Assembly: GCA_003140855.1 (NCBI GenBank)
Contig: PLLF01000059.1
Span: 29,686-93,685, forward strand
Length of the DNA: 64,000 nt
Direction: 5' to 3'
From: Vulcanimicrobiota bacterium
GTDB taxonomy: Bacteria; Vulcanimicrobiota; Vulcanimicrobiia; Vulcanimicrobiales; Vulcanimicrobiaceae
The notes beneath the pieces are model-generated. The model was given only the letters and a program-made list of their open reading frames with translations, was not told the DNA's origin and ran no database searches. The translations under genes were made by a program, and so were the position numbers. Every line of letters begins with the position of its first letter. The first letter of the stretch is position 1. This document shows, piece after piece, positions 56,225-64,000 of this stretch.

Positions 56225-56667
56225 CCGGTGCTGCCGAACCCGGCCGCGGCGCGCGCGCTTTCCGGCAGGTCTTCAATCAAATCGAACTGCGCGCGCGAAA
56301 CCGGTGCGACGATCAACTGCGCGATGCGATCGCCGCGGCGCACCGTGAACGGCTCGGTGCCAAGATTCGCGAGCACGACGCACACGGGGCCGCGATAGTC
56401 GGCATCGATTGTTCCCGGAGAATTCAGGCACGTGACGCCGTGGCGCATCGCCAAACCGCTGCGCGGACGCACCTGTGCTTCATAGCCGGAAGGTAATGCG
56501 ATCGCAAATCCCGTTGGAACCAGCGCGCGCGCACCCGGCAGCAGCGTGAGATCTTCTAAAACCGCAGCGCACAAATCGGCGCCCGCGGCGTCTTCGCTCA
56601 TGTATGTTGGGAGCGGGAGTCCTTCGCCGTCAGGCAGCCTCTTGACCGCGACCGTGACCGGAGCCAT
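56221..56667 (-). CDS. dut: dUTP diphosphatase
   Basis: [71 protein letters not shown]. Confidence 0.96.
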   Translation of the reverse strand: MAPVTVAVKRLPDGEGLPLPTYMSEDAAGADLCAAVLEDLTLLPGARALVPTGFAIALPSGYEAQVRPRSGLAMRHGVTCLNSPGTIDADYRGPVCVVLANLGTEPFTVRRGDRIAQLIVAPVSRAQFDLIEDLPESARAAAGFGSTG

Positions 56668-56673
56668 GGCCGC

Positions 56674-57153
56674 TCATTTAGCAAGCAGTGAGGCCAACTC
56701 TTCTTGAAAGCTTTCGACGTCGCGGAACTGGCGGTAGACGCTTGCGAAACGGATGTACGCAACCTTGTCGAGGTTGCGCAGCGAGTCCATGAGTTTCTCA
56801 CCGATCAGCGTCGCCGGAACTTCGCTTTCGCCACGCGCGAACAGATCGCGCTCCAGGTTCGACGCGACCGCTTCCATCTGCGCTTCGGAGACGGGACGCT
56901 TTTCACACGCCCGGCGCAGGCCGGCTAGAATCTTCTCACGGCTGAACTGCTCGCGGCGCGCGTCTTTCTTCACAACGAACAACCGCGGAACTTCCATGCG
57001 CTCGTAGGTCGTAAAGCGATGTTTGCAACGCGGGTCCAAGCATTCACGCCGGCGCCGAACGACGCTCTCATCGTCGCGCGAGTCGACGACGCGCGTTTCG
57101 TTTTTCCGGCAAGTCGGACAAATCAGCGGCAAGCCCTCATGGACGTCCCACAT
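56674..57153 (-). CDS. nrdR: Transcriptional repressor NrdR
   Basis: CPTCRKNETRVVDSRDDESVVRRRRECLDPRCKHRFTTYERMEVPRLFVVKKDARREQFSREKILAGLRRACEKRPV; start moved downstream because TATAAT lies inside the longer ORF. Confidence 0.92.
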   Translation of the reverse strand: MWDVHEGLPLICPTCRKNETRVVDSRDDESVVRRRRECLDPRCKHRFTTYERMEVPRLFVVKKDARREQFSREKILAGLRRACEKRPVSEAQMEAVASNLERDLFARGESEVPATLIGEKLMDSLRNLDKVAYIRFASVYRQFRDVESFQEELASLLAK

Positions 57154-57197
57154 ATTGTGGGTCATCCCATTATAGGCCACTATCGGTTGCGGCGCAA
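57147..57197 (-). promoter_or_regulatory. nrdR promoter with NrdR-box-like palindrome
   Basis: Minus-strand TTGCGC (57197-57192), 17 nt, TATAAT (57174-57169); CCCACA-TAT-TGTGGG 57147-57161. Confidence 0.65.
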
Positions 57198-57417
57198 AGG
57201 TTCGAAGGTCACTGACTAGTGGCCGCGGGTCATCCCGGATACCGTATTAGCCATAGTTCGGTAAAGAACGACCCAACAGGCAAGCGACCGCCTTCTGAAC
57301 GTGTTACACTAAAGTCCGCAACTATACGGTTTGACCGCTCTAGCGTGGTGGCCAATGCGCATTCTGCGAGAGGCTACGCTTATGAAGAGCGCGGAGCAGC
57401 TTTGAGCTCGCATCAAG

Positions 57418-57618
57418 GTGGCCGCCCAAGAGTTAGCCGTCTCCAGCCCCGCCCTCACCTACACCCAGGCTGAGAACCTCGTCCTAGAGTTCAATCGAGC
57501 GGCGCAGGGGGAGCAGCTGCCCGAAGATGCGCGCGTCCACCTAACGATCCAGCTGCTGAACCTCGTAGCGCGACACCGTAGCGGACTGCGCCCGACGCGC
57601 GCGGAGGCTGCGCCCTAA
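57418..57618 (+). CDS. Small hypothetical protein (66 aa)
   Basis: GTG-start ORF with coding-like composition (LTYTQAENLVLEFNRAAQGEQLPEDARVHLTIQLLNLVARH). Confidence 0.45.
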   Translation: MAAQELAVSSPALTYTQAENLVLEFNRAAQGEQLPEDARVHLTIQLLNLVARHRSGLRPTRAEAAP

Positions 57619-57645
57619 GAAAAAGCCGGCGGTAAAACGCCGGCT
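57618..57645 (-). terminator. Rho-independent terminator of the zinc-ribbon gene
   Basis: Minus strand AGCCGGCG-TTTTAC-CGCCGGCT followed by TTTTCTTAG. Confidence 0.85.
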
Positions 57646-57667
57646 AGTTGTGTGGGCGGCGGCTTTC

Positions 57668-57817
57668 TTAGCTCGAAGCCCCGATTTTGAACATCTTCGT
57701 CCCGCACGTGGGGCATTTGCCCTCGGTGGCCGGACGGCCGTTCTTCATTGTGATTTGAACGGCGTCTTTGATCTCACGTTTGGTCTTGCACTTCACACAG
57801 TACGCTTCAGCTGCCAC
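57668..57817 (-). CDS. DUF5679-like zinc-ribbon protein, 49 aa (absent from ORF track)
   Basis: VAAEAYCVKCKTKREIKDAVQITMKNGRPATEGKCPTCGTKMFKIGASS; two CxxC knuckles, GTG start with GAGAGGA upstream, terminator downstream. Confidence 0.88.
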   Translation of the reverse strand: MAAEAYCVKCKTKREIKDAVQITMKNGRPATEGKCPTCGTKMFKIGASS

Positions 57818-57844
57818 GTTCGATTCCTCTCAAGACCTGCGCCG

Positions 57845-57977
57845 GCTATGGGTAGCCTGCCGGGTTGGGGCCCCTATTCCCAGGCGTACCCGACTTTCCC
57901 CCTCGTGGGCACGAGGGAAGTGACCTTTGGCGGAAGGACGACCCTTTCGGCCGGCCGCTCCCCGCGTGAAGGGGCGG
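57845..57977. ncRNA. Candidate structured RNA/leader (several consecutive stems) between zinc-ribbon gene and dprA
   Basis: GGGTAGCCTG/CAGGCGTACCC; CCCTCGT-GGGC-ACGAGGG; CGGAAGG/CCTTTCG; CCGctCCCC/GGGGCGG. Confidence 0.3.
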
Positions 57978-57978
57978 T

Positions 57979-58861
57979 ATGGAGAATCCGACTTGGCGCG
58001 CGCTGCGATTTTGAGGCGTTGCGGGATCCCCGGCCGCTGCCGGCGATCTTCGAGGGGCTTTGGGCTACCGGAAACCTCGACGGTTTACAACGGCCCAGCA
58101 TCGCAATCGTCGGTACGCGCGCAGCGTCACCTTACGGACGCGCGACGGCGCGACGTTTTGCAAGCGATCTCGGCGCCGCGAGCTGCTGCATTATCTCCGG
58201 GCTTGCGTTAGGCATAGATGCGGCCGCGCATGAAGGCGCGCTCGACGCCGGCGCACCGACGATTGGCGTGCTCGGCGGCGGACACAACGAATTTTTCCCG
58301 CGGCGCAACCGCGCGCTTGCGGAGCGCATGCTCGCGGACGATGGTGCCGTACTCTCGCCGTTCGCGCCCGACCACGACACTTTTCCGCCGCAGTTTTTGC
58401 AACGTAACGGCGTGGTAGCCGCGTTGGCCGATGCCGTGGTTGTTATTGAAGCTCCCGCGCGCAGCGGCGCGCTCAACACGGCTGGCTGGGCGGCCGGACG
58501 CATTCCAGTGTTCGCGGTGCCGGGTGATATCGATCGCCCGCACGTCGCGGGTTGTCATGCACTGATTCGCGATGGAGTCACGCTCGCGCGCAATGCACTA
58601 GATGTGCTCGACGATCTGCATCTGATGAAGCTCCCAATCGAGAGTGCAAGCAAGGCAAAGCCGCCGCCAAGCGATCCGCTTCACGCGAAGATTGTGAGTA
58701 TTCTCGAGGCCGGAGAAACAACGCTGGACGAGCTGTGCGCGGCATGCGCTGAAAGCACGGCACAACTGCTTGCGGCGCTATCGGTACTTGAAATGCAGGG
58801 CCTTATCGAATCGCGCGCCGGCTCGCGCTACGCTATCGCTTCTGGCGGAAAGCGATGCTGA
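57979..58861 (+). CDS. dprA: DNA processing protein DprA (short form; N-terminal start uncertain)
   Basis: PSIAIVGTRAASPYGRATARRFASDLGAASCCIISGLALGIDAAAHEGALDAGAPTIGVLGGG...; in-frame start unclear, TTG 58019 or ATG 57979 plus frameshift. Confidence 0.9.
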
Positions 58862-59405
58862 TCCGCGGCGCGACCGGCTGCCGCAGCTTCGGAATGTTAT
58901 GCTCCCAAAACTCTTGCACGCGGCCGGCCATGACGAATAGGCTGCCGGGTTCGAGCGCACAGGTGAACGTCCGGCGAGGCCGCGCCTTGCTGCGTACGTA
59001 CATCTCGCGCACCGCTCCCAAACTCACCACAGCGACGATGGCATTGTCGATAAGATCTTCCGTATGGTCGCTGTGCCAGGCGACGCTGTCGTTCGCATCG
59101 CGATAATATTGCAGCGAGATCCCATTGAAACGCGCCTTCAAGAATTTTTCGACGCGCTTTTGCAGAGCCACGACCTCACCCGTCACGCCGCTGTCAGCAG
59201 CAAACCGTGCGATCAGGCGCGGCACCGTCACGGTACGGTCGTACATCCACATCGTTTCCCGAGTCCACGTCAGGCTCTGTGAGAAATGCAGGAAGAGCCG
59301 TTTACTTTCGGCCGCGTTGAGCACGCCCGGATGATAGGCGATCGTGCCGCTTTCATCGTCGACAAAGATGCGTTCGAGCGTTCCGAATAGGGCCAGCTGC
59401 TGCAC
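58833..59405 (-). CDS. AlkB-like 2OG-Fe(II) oxygenase (alkylated DNA repair)
   Basis: LQYYRDANDSVAWHSDHTEDLI, GSLFVMAGRVQEFWEHNIPK, RISIAFR. Confidence 0.9.
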   Translation of the reverse strand: MQQLALFGTLERIFVDDESGTIAYHPGVLNAAESKRLFLHFSQSLTWTRETMWMYDRTVTVPRLIARFAADSGVTGEVVALQKRVEKFLKARFNGISLQYYRDANDSVAWHSDHTEDLIDNAIVAVVSLGAVREMYVRSKARPRRTFTCALEPGSLFVMAGRVQEFWEHNIPKLRQPVAPRISIAFRQKR

Positions 59406-59454
59406 TGGAAGCTTTTAACACGGAGGGCGCATACGGCGTTGCGAACCTACGCGC

Positions 59455-59910
59455 ATGCATCTGCGAATCGTGGCCGCCGGCAAGCTGCGTGATCCGGCGG
59501 TCGCCGCGCTCTGTGCGGAATTTCAAAAGCGGCTGGGCGCCTACCATCGGCTAGAGATTACCGAACTGCGCGCCTCGAGCGGCTCGGATCCCGCCAAAGC
59601 GATCCGCGAGGAGGGAGAGCGCGCGCTAAAGGCTGCCGGAGCCGGCGTGCTCTGGTTACTCGATCGCGAGGGCACCGAGCTCTCGAGCGAAGAGCTCAGC
59701 GCAAAGGTGATCGAACTGGAATCGCGCGGGCGTCCGCTTACGCTCGTCATCGGCGGCACTTTCGGCACGTCACAGTTTGTGCGGAAGCGCGCCGATTTCA
59801 TCTGGTCGCTTTCGAAACTGACGTTCTTGCACGAGTGGGCGCGCATGCTCGTGCTGGAACAGCTCTACCGGGCGGCGAAGATCGCGCACAGTGAACCCTA
59901 CCACCACTAG
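59455..59910 (+). CDS. rlmH: 23S rRNA (pseudouridine1915-N3)-methyltransferase RlmH
   Basis: VLWLLDREGTELSSEELSAKV, LTLVIGGTFGTSQFVRKRADFIWSLSKLTFLHEWARMLVLEQLYRAAKIAHSEPYHH. Confidence 0.96.
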   Translation: MHLRIVAAGKLRDPAVAALCAEFQKRLGAYHRLEITELRASSGSDPAKAIREEGERALKAAGAGVLWLLDREGTELSSEELSAKVIELESRGRPLTLVIGGTFGTSQFVRKRADFIWSLSKLTFLHEWARMLVLEQLYRAAKIAHSEPYHH

Positions 59911-61585
59911 CGGCGGCCCGATCCTTCCGGAAGCCGCCCTTTCGATTTTCTCCGGCGCGCTGCGCGATGCGATCGCCGCGCGCTATCAAGACGCGCCCGA
60001 AGCCGGCATCGCGTTCGAAGCCCCGCGGCGCCCCGAGTTCGGAGATTTTGCGACCAATGCGGCGTTTTCGCTGGCAAAAGCAGCCCGCAGTTCTCCGCAG
60101 CAAGTTGCGACCACGCTGATCGCCGATTTGCAGCAGCGCGCGCCGACATTAGGAGAACTCTTCGCCGAAATTTCGGCGACCGCCGGCTTCATCAACCTGC
60201 GCTTTCAACCGGAAGTGTGGCAAGCCGCCGTCACGCAGATCGTGCGCGAAGGATCGAATTTCGGACAAGGCGCTCGCCGAAACCAGCGCATCTCGCTCGA
60301 GTTCGGCAGCGCTAACCCGACCGGGCCGCTGGTCGTCGTGCAGGGACGCACGTGCAGCATTGGCGCGACGCTTACGAACGCTATGAAGTTTTGCGGCTAC
60401 GACGTCTTTACGGAGTGGATCATCAACGACGCTGGTGGCCAGCTCGATACGCTCGGGCGATCGCTCTACGCGCGGTACAGGCAGATCTACGATCCGAAAT
60501 TTCCCTTTCCCGAAGACGGATATCCGGGAGATTACCTCGTTCCGATCGCGACGGCGATTGCAGAATCCGACGGCAAACGGTGGACCGATGAGGATGAAAG
60601 CCGTTGGCTCCCATATTTTTCAGCGACCGGCCGCGACACGCTCGTCGCGCAGCAGCGGCGCACGGCCGAACGTTTCGGCGTGCACTTCGATCTGTGGCAG
60701 AGCGAGAAAGAGTTGCAAGATGCTGGCGCCGTGCAAGCGGGGCTGCAGCGGCTGATCGATGACGGCGTCACCTACGAAGACGACGGGGCGATCTACTTTC
60801 GCGCGACGCAGTTTGGCGACGACAAAGATCGGGTACTCGTTCGCCGGGACGGCAGGCCGACTTATTTTTGCACCGACGTTGCTTACCATTACGACAAATT
60901 GCGGCGTGCGGATCGCGTTATCGATATCTTGGGGCCCGACCATCACGGTTACATCGGCCGGTTAAAAGGCTTGGCCGAGGCGCTCGGTTACCCGCGCGAT
61001 CGTCTGGATGCTTTGATCGCGCAACAAATAACGCTGATGCGCGGCAACGAGCAGGTCAGCATGAGCAAACGCGCCGGCCATATCGTTACGCTCGACGACA
61101 TTCTGGACGAAGTGGGCGTCGATGCGGCCCGGTTCTTTTTCGTGCTTCCGGCCCCCGAATCGCCGCTCACGTTCGATCTTCAGCTCGCTAAGGAGCAGAG
61201 CAACGAAAATCCCGTTTATTACGTGCAGTACGGCCACGCCCGGATCGCGTCGGTTTTCAAGAATGCCGACGCCGCCGACGTCAAAGCCGCGCGCGACGGC
61301 GCCGCGCTGGCAACGCTGCTTCATCCCGCCGAGCTGGCGTTAGCGCGGCGTATCGCCGGGCTTCCGAGCCTCATCGCCAACGTCGTCGAGCGCCTCGCTC
61401 CGCACCGCCTCACGCGTTACGCGCGCGACGTCGCTTCGGACTTTCATCAGTTCTATACGGAGTGCAAGATCCTAACGGTCGATCGCGATGAAAGACTCGC
61501 GCGTTTGAGTTTGTGCATCGCCACGCAAACCGTGCTCGCCCGCGTCTTGAGTATCATTGGCGTCAGCGCGCCGGAATCTATGTAG
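59891..61585 (+). CDS. argS: Arginyl-tRNA synthetase
   Basis: EFGSANPTGPLVVVQGRTCSIGATLTN, DILGPDHHGYIGRLKGLAEALGY, KRAGHIVTLDDILDEVGVDAARFFFV. Confidence 0.96.
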   Translation: MNPTTTSGGPILPEAALSIFSGALRDAIAARYQDAPEAGIAFEAPRRPEFGDFATNAAFSLAKAARSSPQQVATTLIADLQQRAPTLGELFAEISATAGFINLRFQPEVWQAAVTQIVREGSNFGQGARRNQRISLEFGSANPTGPLVVVQGRTCSIGATLTNAMKFCGYDVFTEWIINDAGGQLDTLGRSLYARYRQIYDPKFPFPEDGYPGDYLVPIATAIAESDGKRWTDEDESRWLPYFSATGRDTLVAQQRRTAERFGVHFDLWQSEKELQDAGAVQAGLQRLIDDGVTYEDDGAIYFRATQFGDDKDRVLVRRDGRPTYFCTDVAYHYDKLRRADRVIDILGPDHHGYIGRLKGLAEALGYPRDRLDALIAQQITLMRGNEQVSMSKRAGHIVTLDDILDEVGVDAARFFFVLPAPESPLTFDLQLAKEQSNENPVYYVQYGHARIASVFKNADAADVKAARDGAALATLLHPAELALARRIAGLPSLIANVVERLAPHRLTRYARDVASDFHQFYTECKILTVDRDERLARLSLCIATQTVLARVLSIIGVSAPESM

Positions 61586-61587
61586 CC

Positions 61588-61884
61588 TTACTCCTCGAGC
61601 GAGTAGAGCCACCAGCGGGGTTTGCCCACTTTTGCGTGACGGTCGAAATAAATCGTGAAGCGGCGGCCGTCGGAAATTTCTATTTCGTACCAGTGCCGCG
61701 CCAAATACTTATCGCCGCGATCTTCTTTCATCGAGCGCCAGACCTTCACCACGCTTTTTATCGCGAGCGTTTCTTCGCGCCACGTGAAGGCGCTTGGCAA
61801 ACCCGGTTCGCCGTGCTCCATTGCGGCGGAGTCAAACGATTCGACAACCGGTTTGAGGGCTTCCGAAATGAACCGCTTGGTCAA
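61588..61884 (-). CDS. DUF6504-like small protein
   Basis: GLPSAFTWREETLAIKSVVKVWRSM...YEIEISDGRRFTIYFDRHAKVGKPRWWLYSLEE. Confidence 0.7.
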   Translation of the reverse strand: MTKRFISEALKPVVESFDSAAMEHGEPGLPSAFTWREETLAIKSVVKVWRSMKEDRGDKYLARHWYEIEISDGRRFTIYFDRHAKVGKPRWWLYSLEE

Positions 61885-63026
61885 CTTTCCGCGACGACGA
61901 TTTCTATATCGGGCAGCGGCGCGCGCGGCGGACTCGGCGGCGGTGCGAGATCCGCAAACTCAATCTGTGCGTGCAGCCACGGTCCGATGAAGTATCCCCA
62001 GATGAGTTTGATGAGCGCAGCCGCCGGTATGCCCAAGATCAGTCCCGGCAAACCGAAGAGCTCGCCGCCGGCGAAGACAGCGAACATCACGCCGATCGGC
62101 GAAACGCCGATGCTCTCGCCCATGATCCGCGGGACCAGAATGTTGTCGCTGATGCGTGCGATGATGAACGTGACCGTTTCGACTCCGATGACCATCCCAA
62201 GGCCTTGCGGCGCAGCCAGCACCAGCCCCAGGAGATGTGCGACGATCATGCCGACGATCGGAATGGCATACGAAACGGCGCTCACCAATCCGAACAGCAG
62301 CGCGAATTTGAAACCGAAGATCGCGGTGATGCCGGCAATCAGAACGCCCGTAATGGTGCAGACGATGATCTGTCCCGAAATGTAGCTGCCGAACATGTGC
62401 GTCGCTTGACTCGCCAGCATCAGCGCGGTTTGCCGCCTGCGGGTGGGAAAGAGCGTGGCAAATCCTTCGGCCATTTGGTTTTGGTTCAGCAGCATGAAGA
62501 CCGAAAGAATCAGCGCAGAGATGGCGATGAACAAAGCCGTCGCGACGTTGAGTGCCAGCGCGCCGACCGAAGCCAACCCCGCCGTGAAGATCGCGGTTAC
62601 GTGCTCGACGCTGAACTGCTGCACGTTGAAAACCTGTGAGGGCAAATTGAGGCTCGGAAACCGGTGCTGGATGCCGTCGCGCATGTCGAGCATCCATGTT
62701 TCGGCAGTCTTGATGAAGGCGGGAACGTTTGCGAGCAGCGCTTGCGACTGCGCGAACAGCATCGGCATGACGATGACGATGAAACCGGTGACGATGATGA
62801 TCAGCACGGTAAAGACGATGGTAATCGCCAGCGGCCGCGGTATCCGGCGCGCTTCCAGCCGTTTCGAAATCGGATGAACCGCAGACGCTAAGAATAGCGC
62901 GATCACAAAGATCGTCATCGTCTTGGGTATGCGCGCGGCTAACAAGAGCGCGAGCCCAAACGCGACCACGATGCCTACGACAATAGCGACGCGGCGCCAG
63001 TTCGTAGTGGTTACAACGCTCTGCAT
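61881..63026 (-). CDS. AI-2E family transporter (PerM-like)
   Basis: VHPISKRLEARRIPRPLAITIVFTVLIIIV..., DNILVPRIMGESIGVSPIGVMFAVFAGGELFGLPGLILGIPAAALIKLIWGYF. Confidence 0.93.
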   Translation of the reverse strand: MQSVVTTTNWRRVAIVVGIVVAFGLALLLAARIPKTMTIFVIALFLASAVHPISKRLEARRIPRPLAITIVFTVLIIIVTGFIVIVMPMLFAQSQALLANVPAFIKTAETWMLDMRDGIQHRFPSLNLPSQVFNVQQFSVEHVTAIFTAGLASVGALALNVATALFIAISALILSVFMLLNQNQMAEGFATLFPTRRRQTALMLASQATHMFGSYISGQIIVCTITGVLIAGITAIFGFKFALLFGLVSAVSYAIPIVGMIVAHLLGLVLAAPQGLGMVIGVETVTFIIARISDNILVPRIMGESIGVSPIGVMFAVFAGGELFGLPGLILGIPAAALIKLIWGYFIGPWLHAQIEFADLAPPPSPPRAPLPDIEIVVAES

Positions 63027-63069
63027 GACTCCATTTACCTACTACGCCCGCGCGCCGCGGGTTCCATGC

Positions 63070-63633
63070 CTAGCTCCGCCGGGATCCCGGATCGTCGATC
63101 GGCTCTCCCTGGCGGCATTGCGGACACTCGCGCTCTTCGTACGAGACGATCGGCATCTCCAGAAGCGCGACCGTAGGAACGCCGAATTCCGCCTCGCCTC
63201 GCCGCACGATCGCGCCGACGCCGGCGATCGTGGCGCCGGCCGCGCGCGCGACGCGCATGACTTCTTCGACCGAACCGCCCGTCGTGATCACATCTTCGGC
63301 CACGAGCACGCGGTCCGCCGCCGTGAGCTGGAAACCGCGCCGAAGAACGGGCGCGCCGGCTTCCTTTTCTACGAAGATCGCCTTCACGCCTAAAGCGCGC
63401 GCAATTTCATACCCGAGAACGATCCCGCCGACGGCCGCACTCATGACGACGGTCGGCCGTGCATCGCGAAACGCGTCGGCAATCGCACGCGCGACCGGTT
63501 CGACCAGCTTCGGATCTTCCAGTATGCGGAACTTTTGGATGAAACGGTCGCTGTGACGGCCCGAGCTTAATCGGAAATGTCCGTCGAGCAGCGCGCTTCG
63601 AGCGCGCAACTCGCGTTCGAGGTCGAGACTCAA
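63070..63633 (-). CDS. pyrE: Orotate phosphoribosyltransferase
   Basis: GHFRLSSGRHSDRFIQKFRILEDP, VLVAEDVITTGGSVEEVMRVARAAGATIAGVGAIVRR; TTG start 63633 overlaps the pyrF stop. Confidence 0.94.
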   Translation of the reverse strand: MSLDLERELRARSALLDGHFRLSSGRHSDRFIQKFRILEDPKLVEPVARAIADAFRDARPTVVMSAAVGGIVLGYEIARALGVKAIFVEKEAGAPVLRRGFQLTAADRVLVAEDVITTGGSVEEVMRVARAAGATIAGVGAIVRRGEAEFGVPTVALLEMPIVSYEERECPQCRQGEPIDDPGSRRS

Positions 63634-64000
63634 CGCATCTCTTCGAGAATGGCTTTCGCGGCCTCCAGCGGATCGGACGCTTCGGTGATCGGGCGCCCAA
63701 CCACCAAATAATCCGAACCGGCTTGCACCGCTTCGGCCGGCGTCGTTACGCGCTTCTGATCGCCATGCACCGTGCCGGCGGGGCGAATGCCGGGCGTGAG
63801 CGTCAGGAAATTTTCGCCAAAATAGCGCTTGAGGTCGCGCACTTCGTGTGCGCTGCAAATGGCGCCGCTGCAGCCGGCGTCGCGCGCGAGCGCCGCGAGC
63901 CGCATCGCGTTTTCTCCCAAGCCGCCGCGAAAGCCGAGTTCGTTGAGATCTTCCGCGCCGATGCTCGTCAGCATCGTGACGGCGAAAACATGCGGCGCCG
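63630..64000 (-). CDS. pyrF: Orotidine 5'-phosphate decarboxylase (partial, runs off window end)
   Basis: LTPGIRPAGTVHGDQKRVTTPAEAVQAGSDYLVVGRPITEASDPLEAAKAI. Confidence 0.95.
   Translation of the reverse strand, partial: APHVFAVTMLTSIGAEDLNELGFRGGLGENAMRLAALARDAGCSGAICSAHEVRDLKRYFGENFLTLTPGIRPAGTVHGDQKRVTTPAEAVQAGSDYLVVGRPITEASDPLEAAKAILEEMR

Noticed and set aside
57845-57977. Possible RNase P or SRP RNA identity for the structured region (GAGGGGGAAAGTC on the minus strand)
   Set aside because: Too short for RNase P, lacks its universally conserved P4 partner sequence and lacks the SRP apical GGAAGCAGCC motif; kept only as an unidentified structured candidate.
1-64000. CRISPR arrays, tRNA/rRNA genes, prophage or transposase genes
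   Set aside because: No regularly spaced repeats, no convincing tRNA T-loop/acceptor pattern and no transposase, integrase or phage structural ORFs were seen by eye; a tRNAscan/CRISPR search would be needed to exclude them formally.

Overview
GC-rich (estimated by eye) bacterial chromosomal window, densely packed, with mostly housekeeping genes. I saw no rRNA, tRNA, CRISPR array, phage module or transposase. The lineage cannot be fixed from the sequence alone; an uncultured Eremiobacterota/WPS-2-like origin is only a weak guess. Main blocks: pdxST; ispE; ubiX; an AddB-like nuclease with a UvrD-like protein; nudix-scpA-scpB-nfo-dinB; speD-speE-thioesterase-gcvT-gcvH-gcvPA-gcvPB followed by an orphan vapD; sufB, VOC and Rieske genes; rplU-prp without rpmA; trmD-rplS-three lepB genes-rbgA-rnhB-yraN; an accessory block (APC permease, Kup, ribose-type ABC transporter, Na+/solute symporter) ending at a truncated comM; hemQ, panE, dut, nrdR, dprA, rlmH, argS and pyrE-pyrF. 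The observations I rate highest are: (1) a repeat architecture in the vapD 5' UTR that could sequester its Shine-Dalgarno; (2) several sigma70-type promoters whose -10 box ends 6-9 nt before the start codon, suggesting leaderless mRNAs; (3) palindromic operators at sufB, nrdR, marR and a winged-helix/membrane operon; (4) comM cut off after its N-terminal ~74 residues, with the usual yraN-comM-dprA neighbourhood split; (5) a possible +1 frameshift (UUU UGA G) at the dprA start, just downstream of a 17-bp motif that recurs upstream of comM; (6) competing-stem structure upstream of the NUDIX gene. All calls come from reading the sequence and ORF translations; no searches were run.
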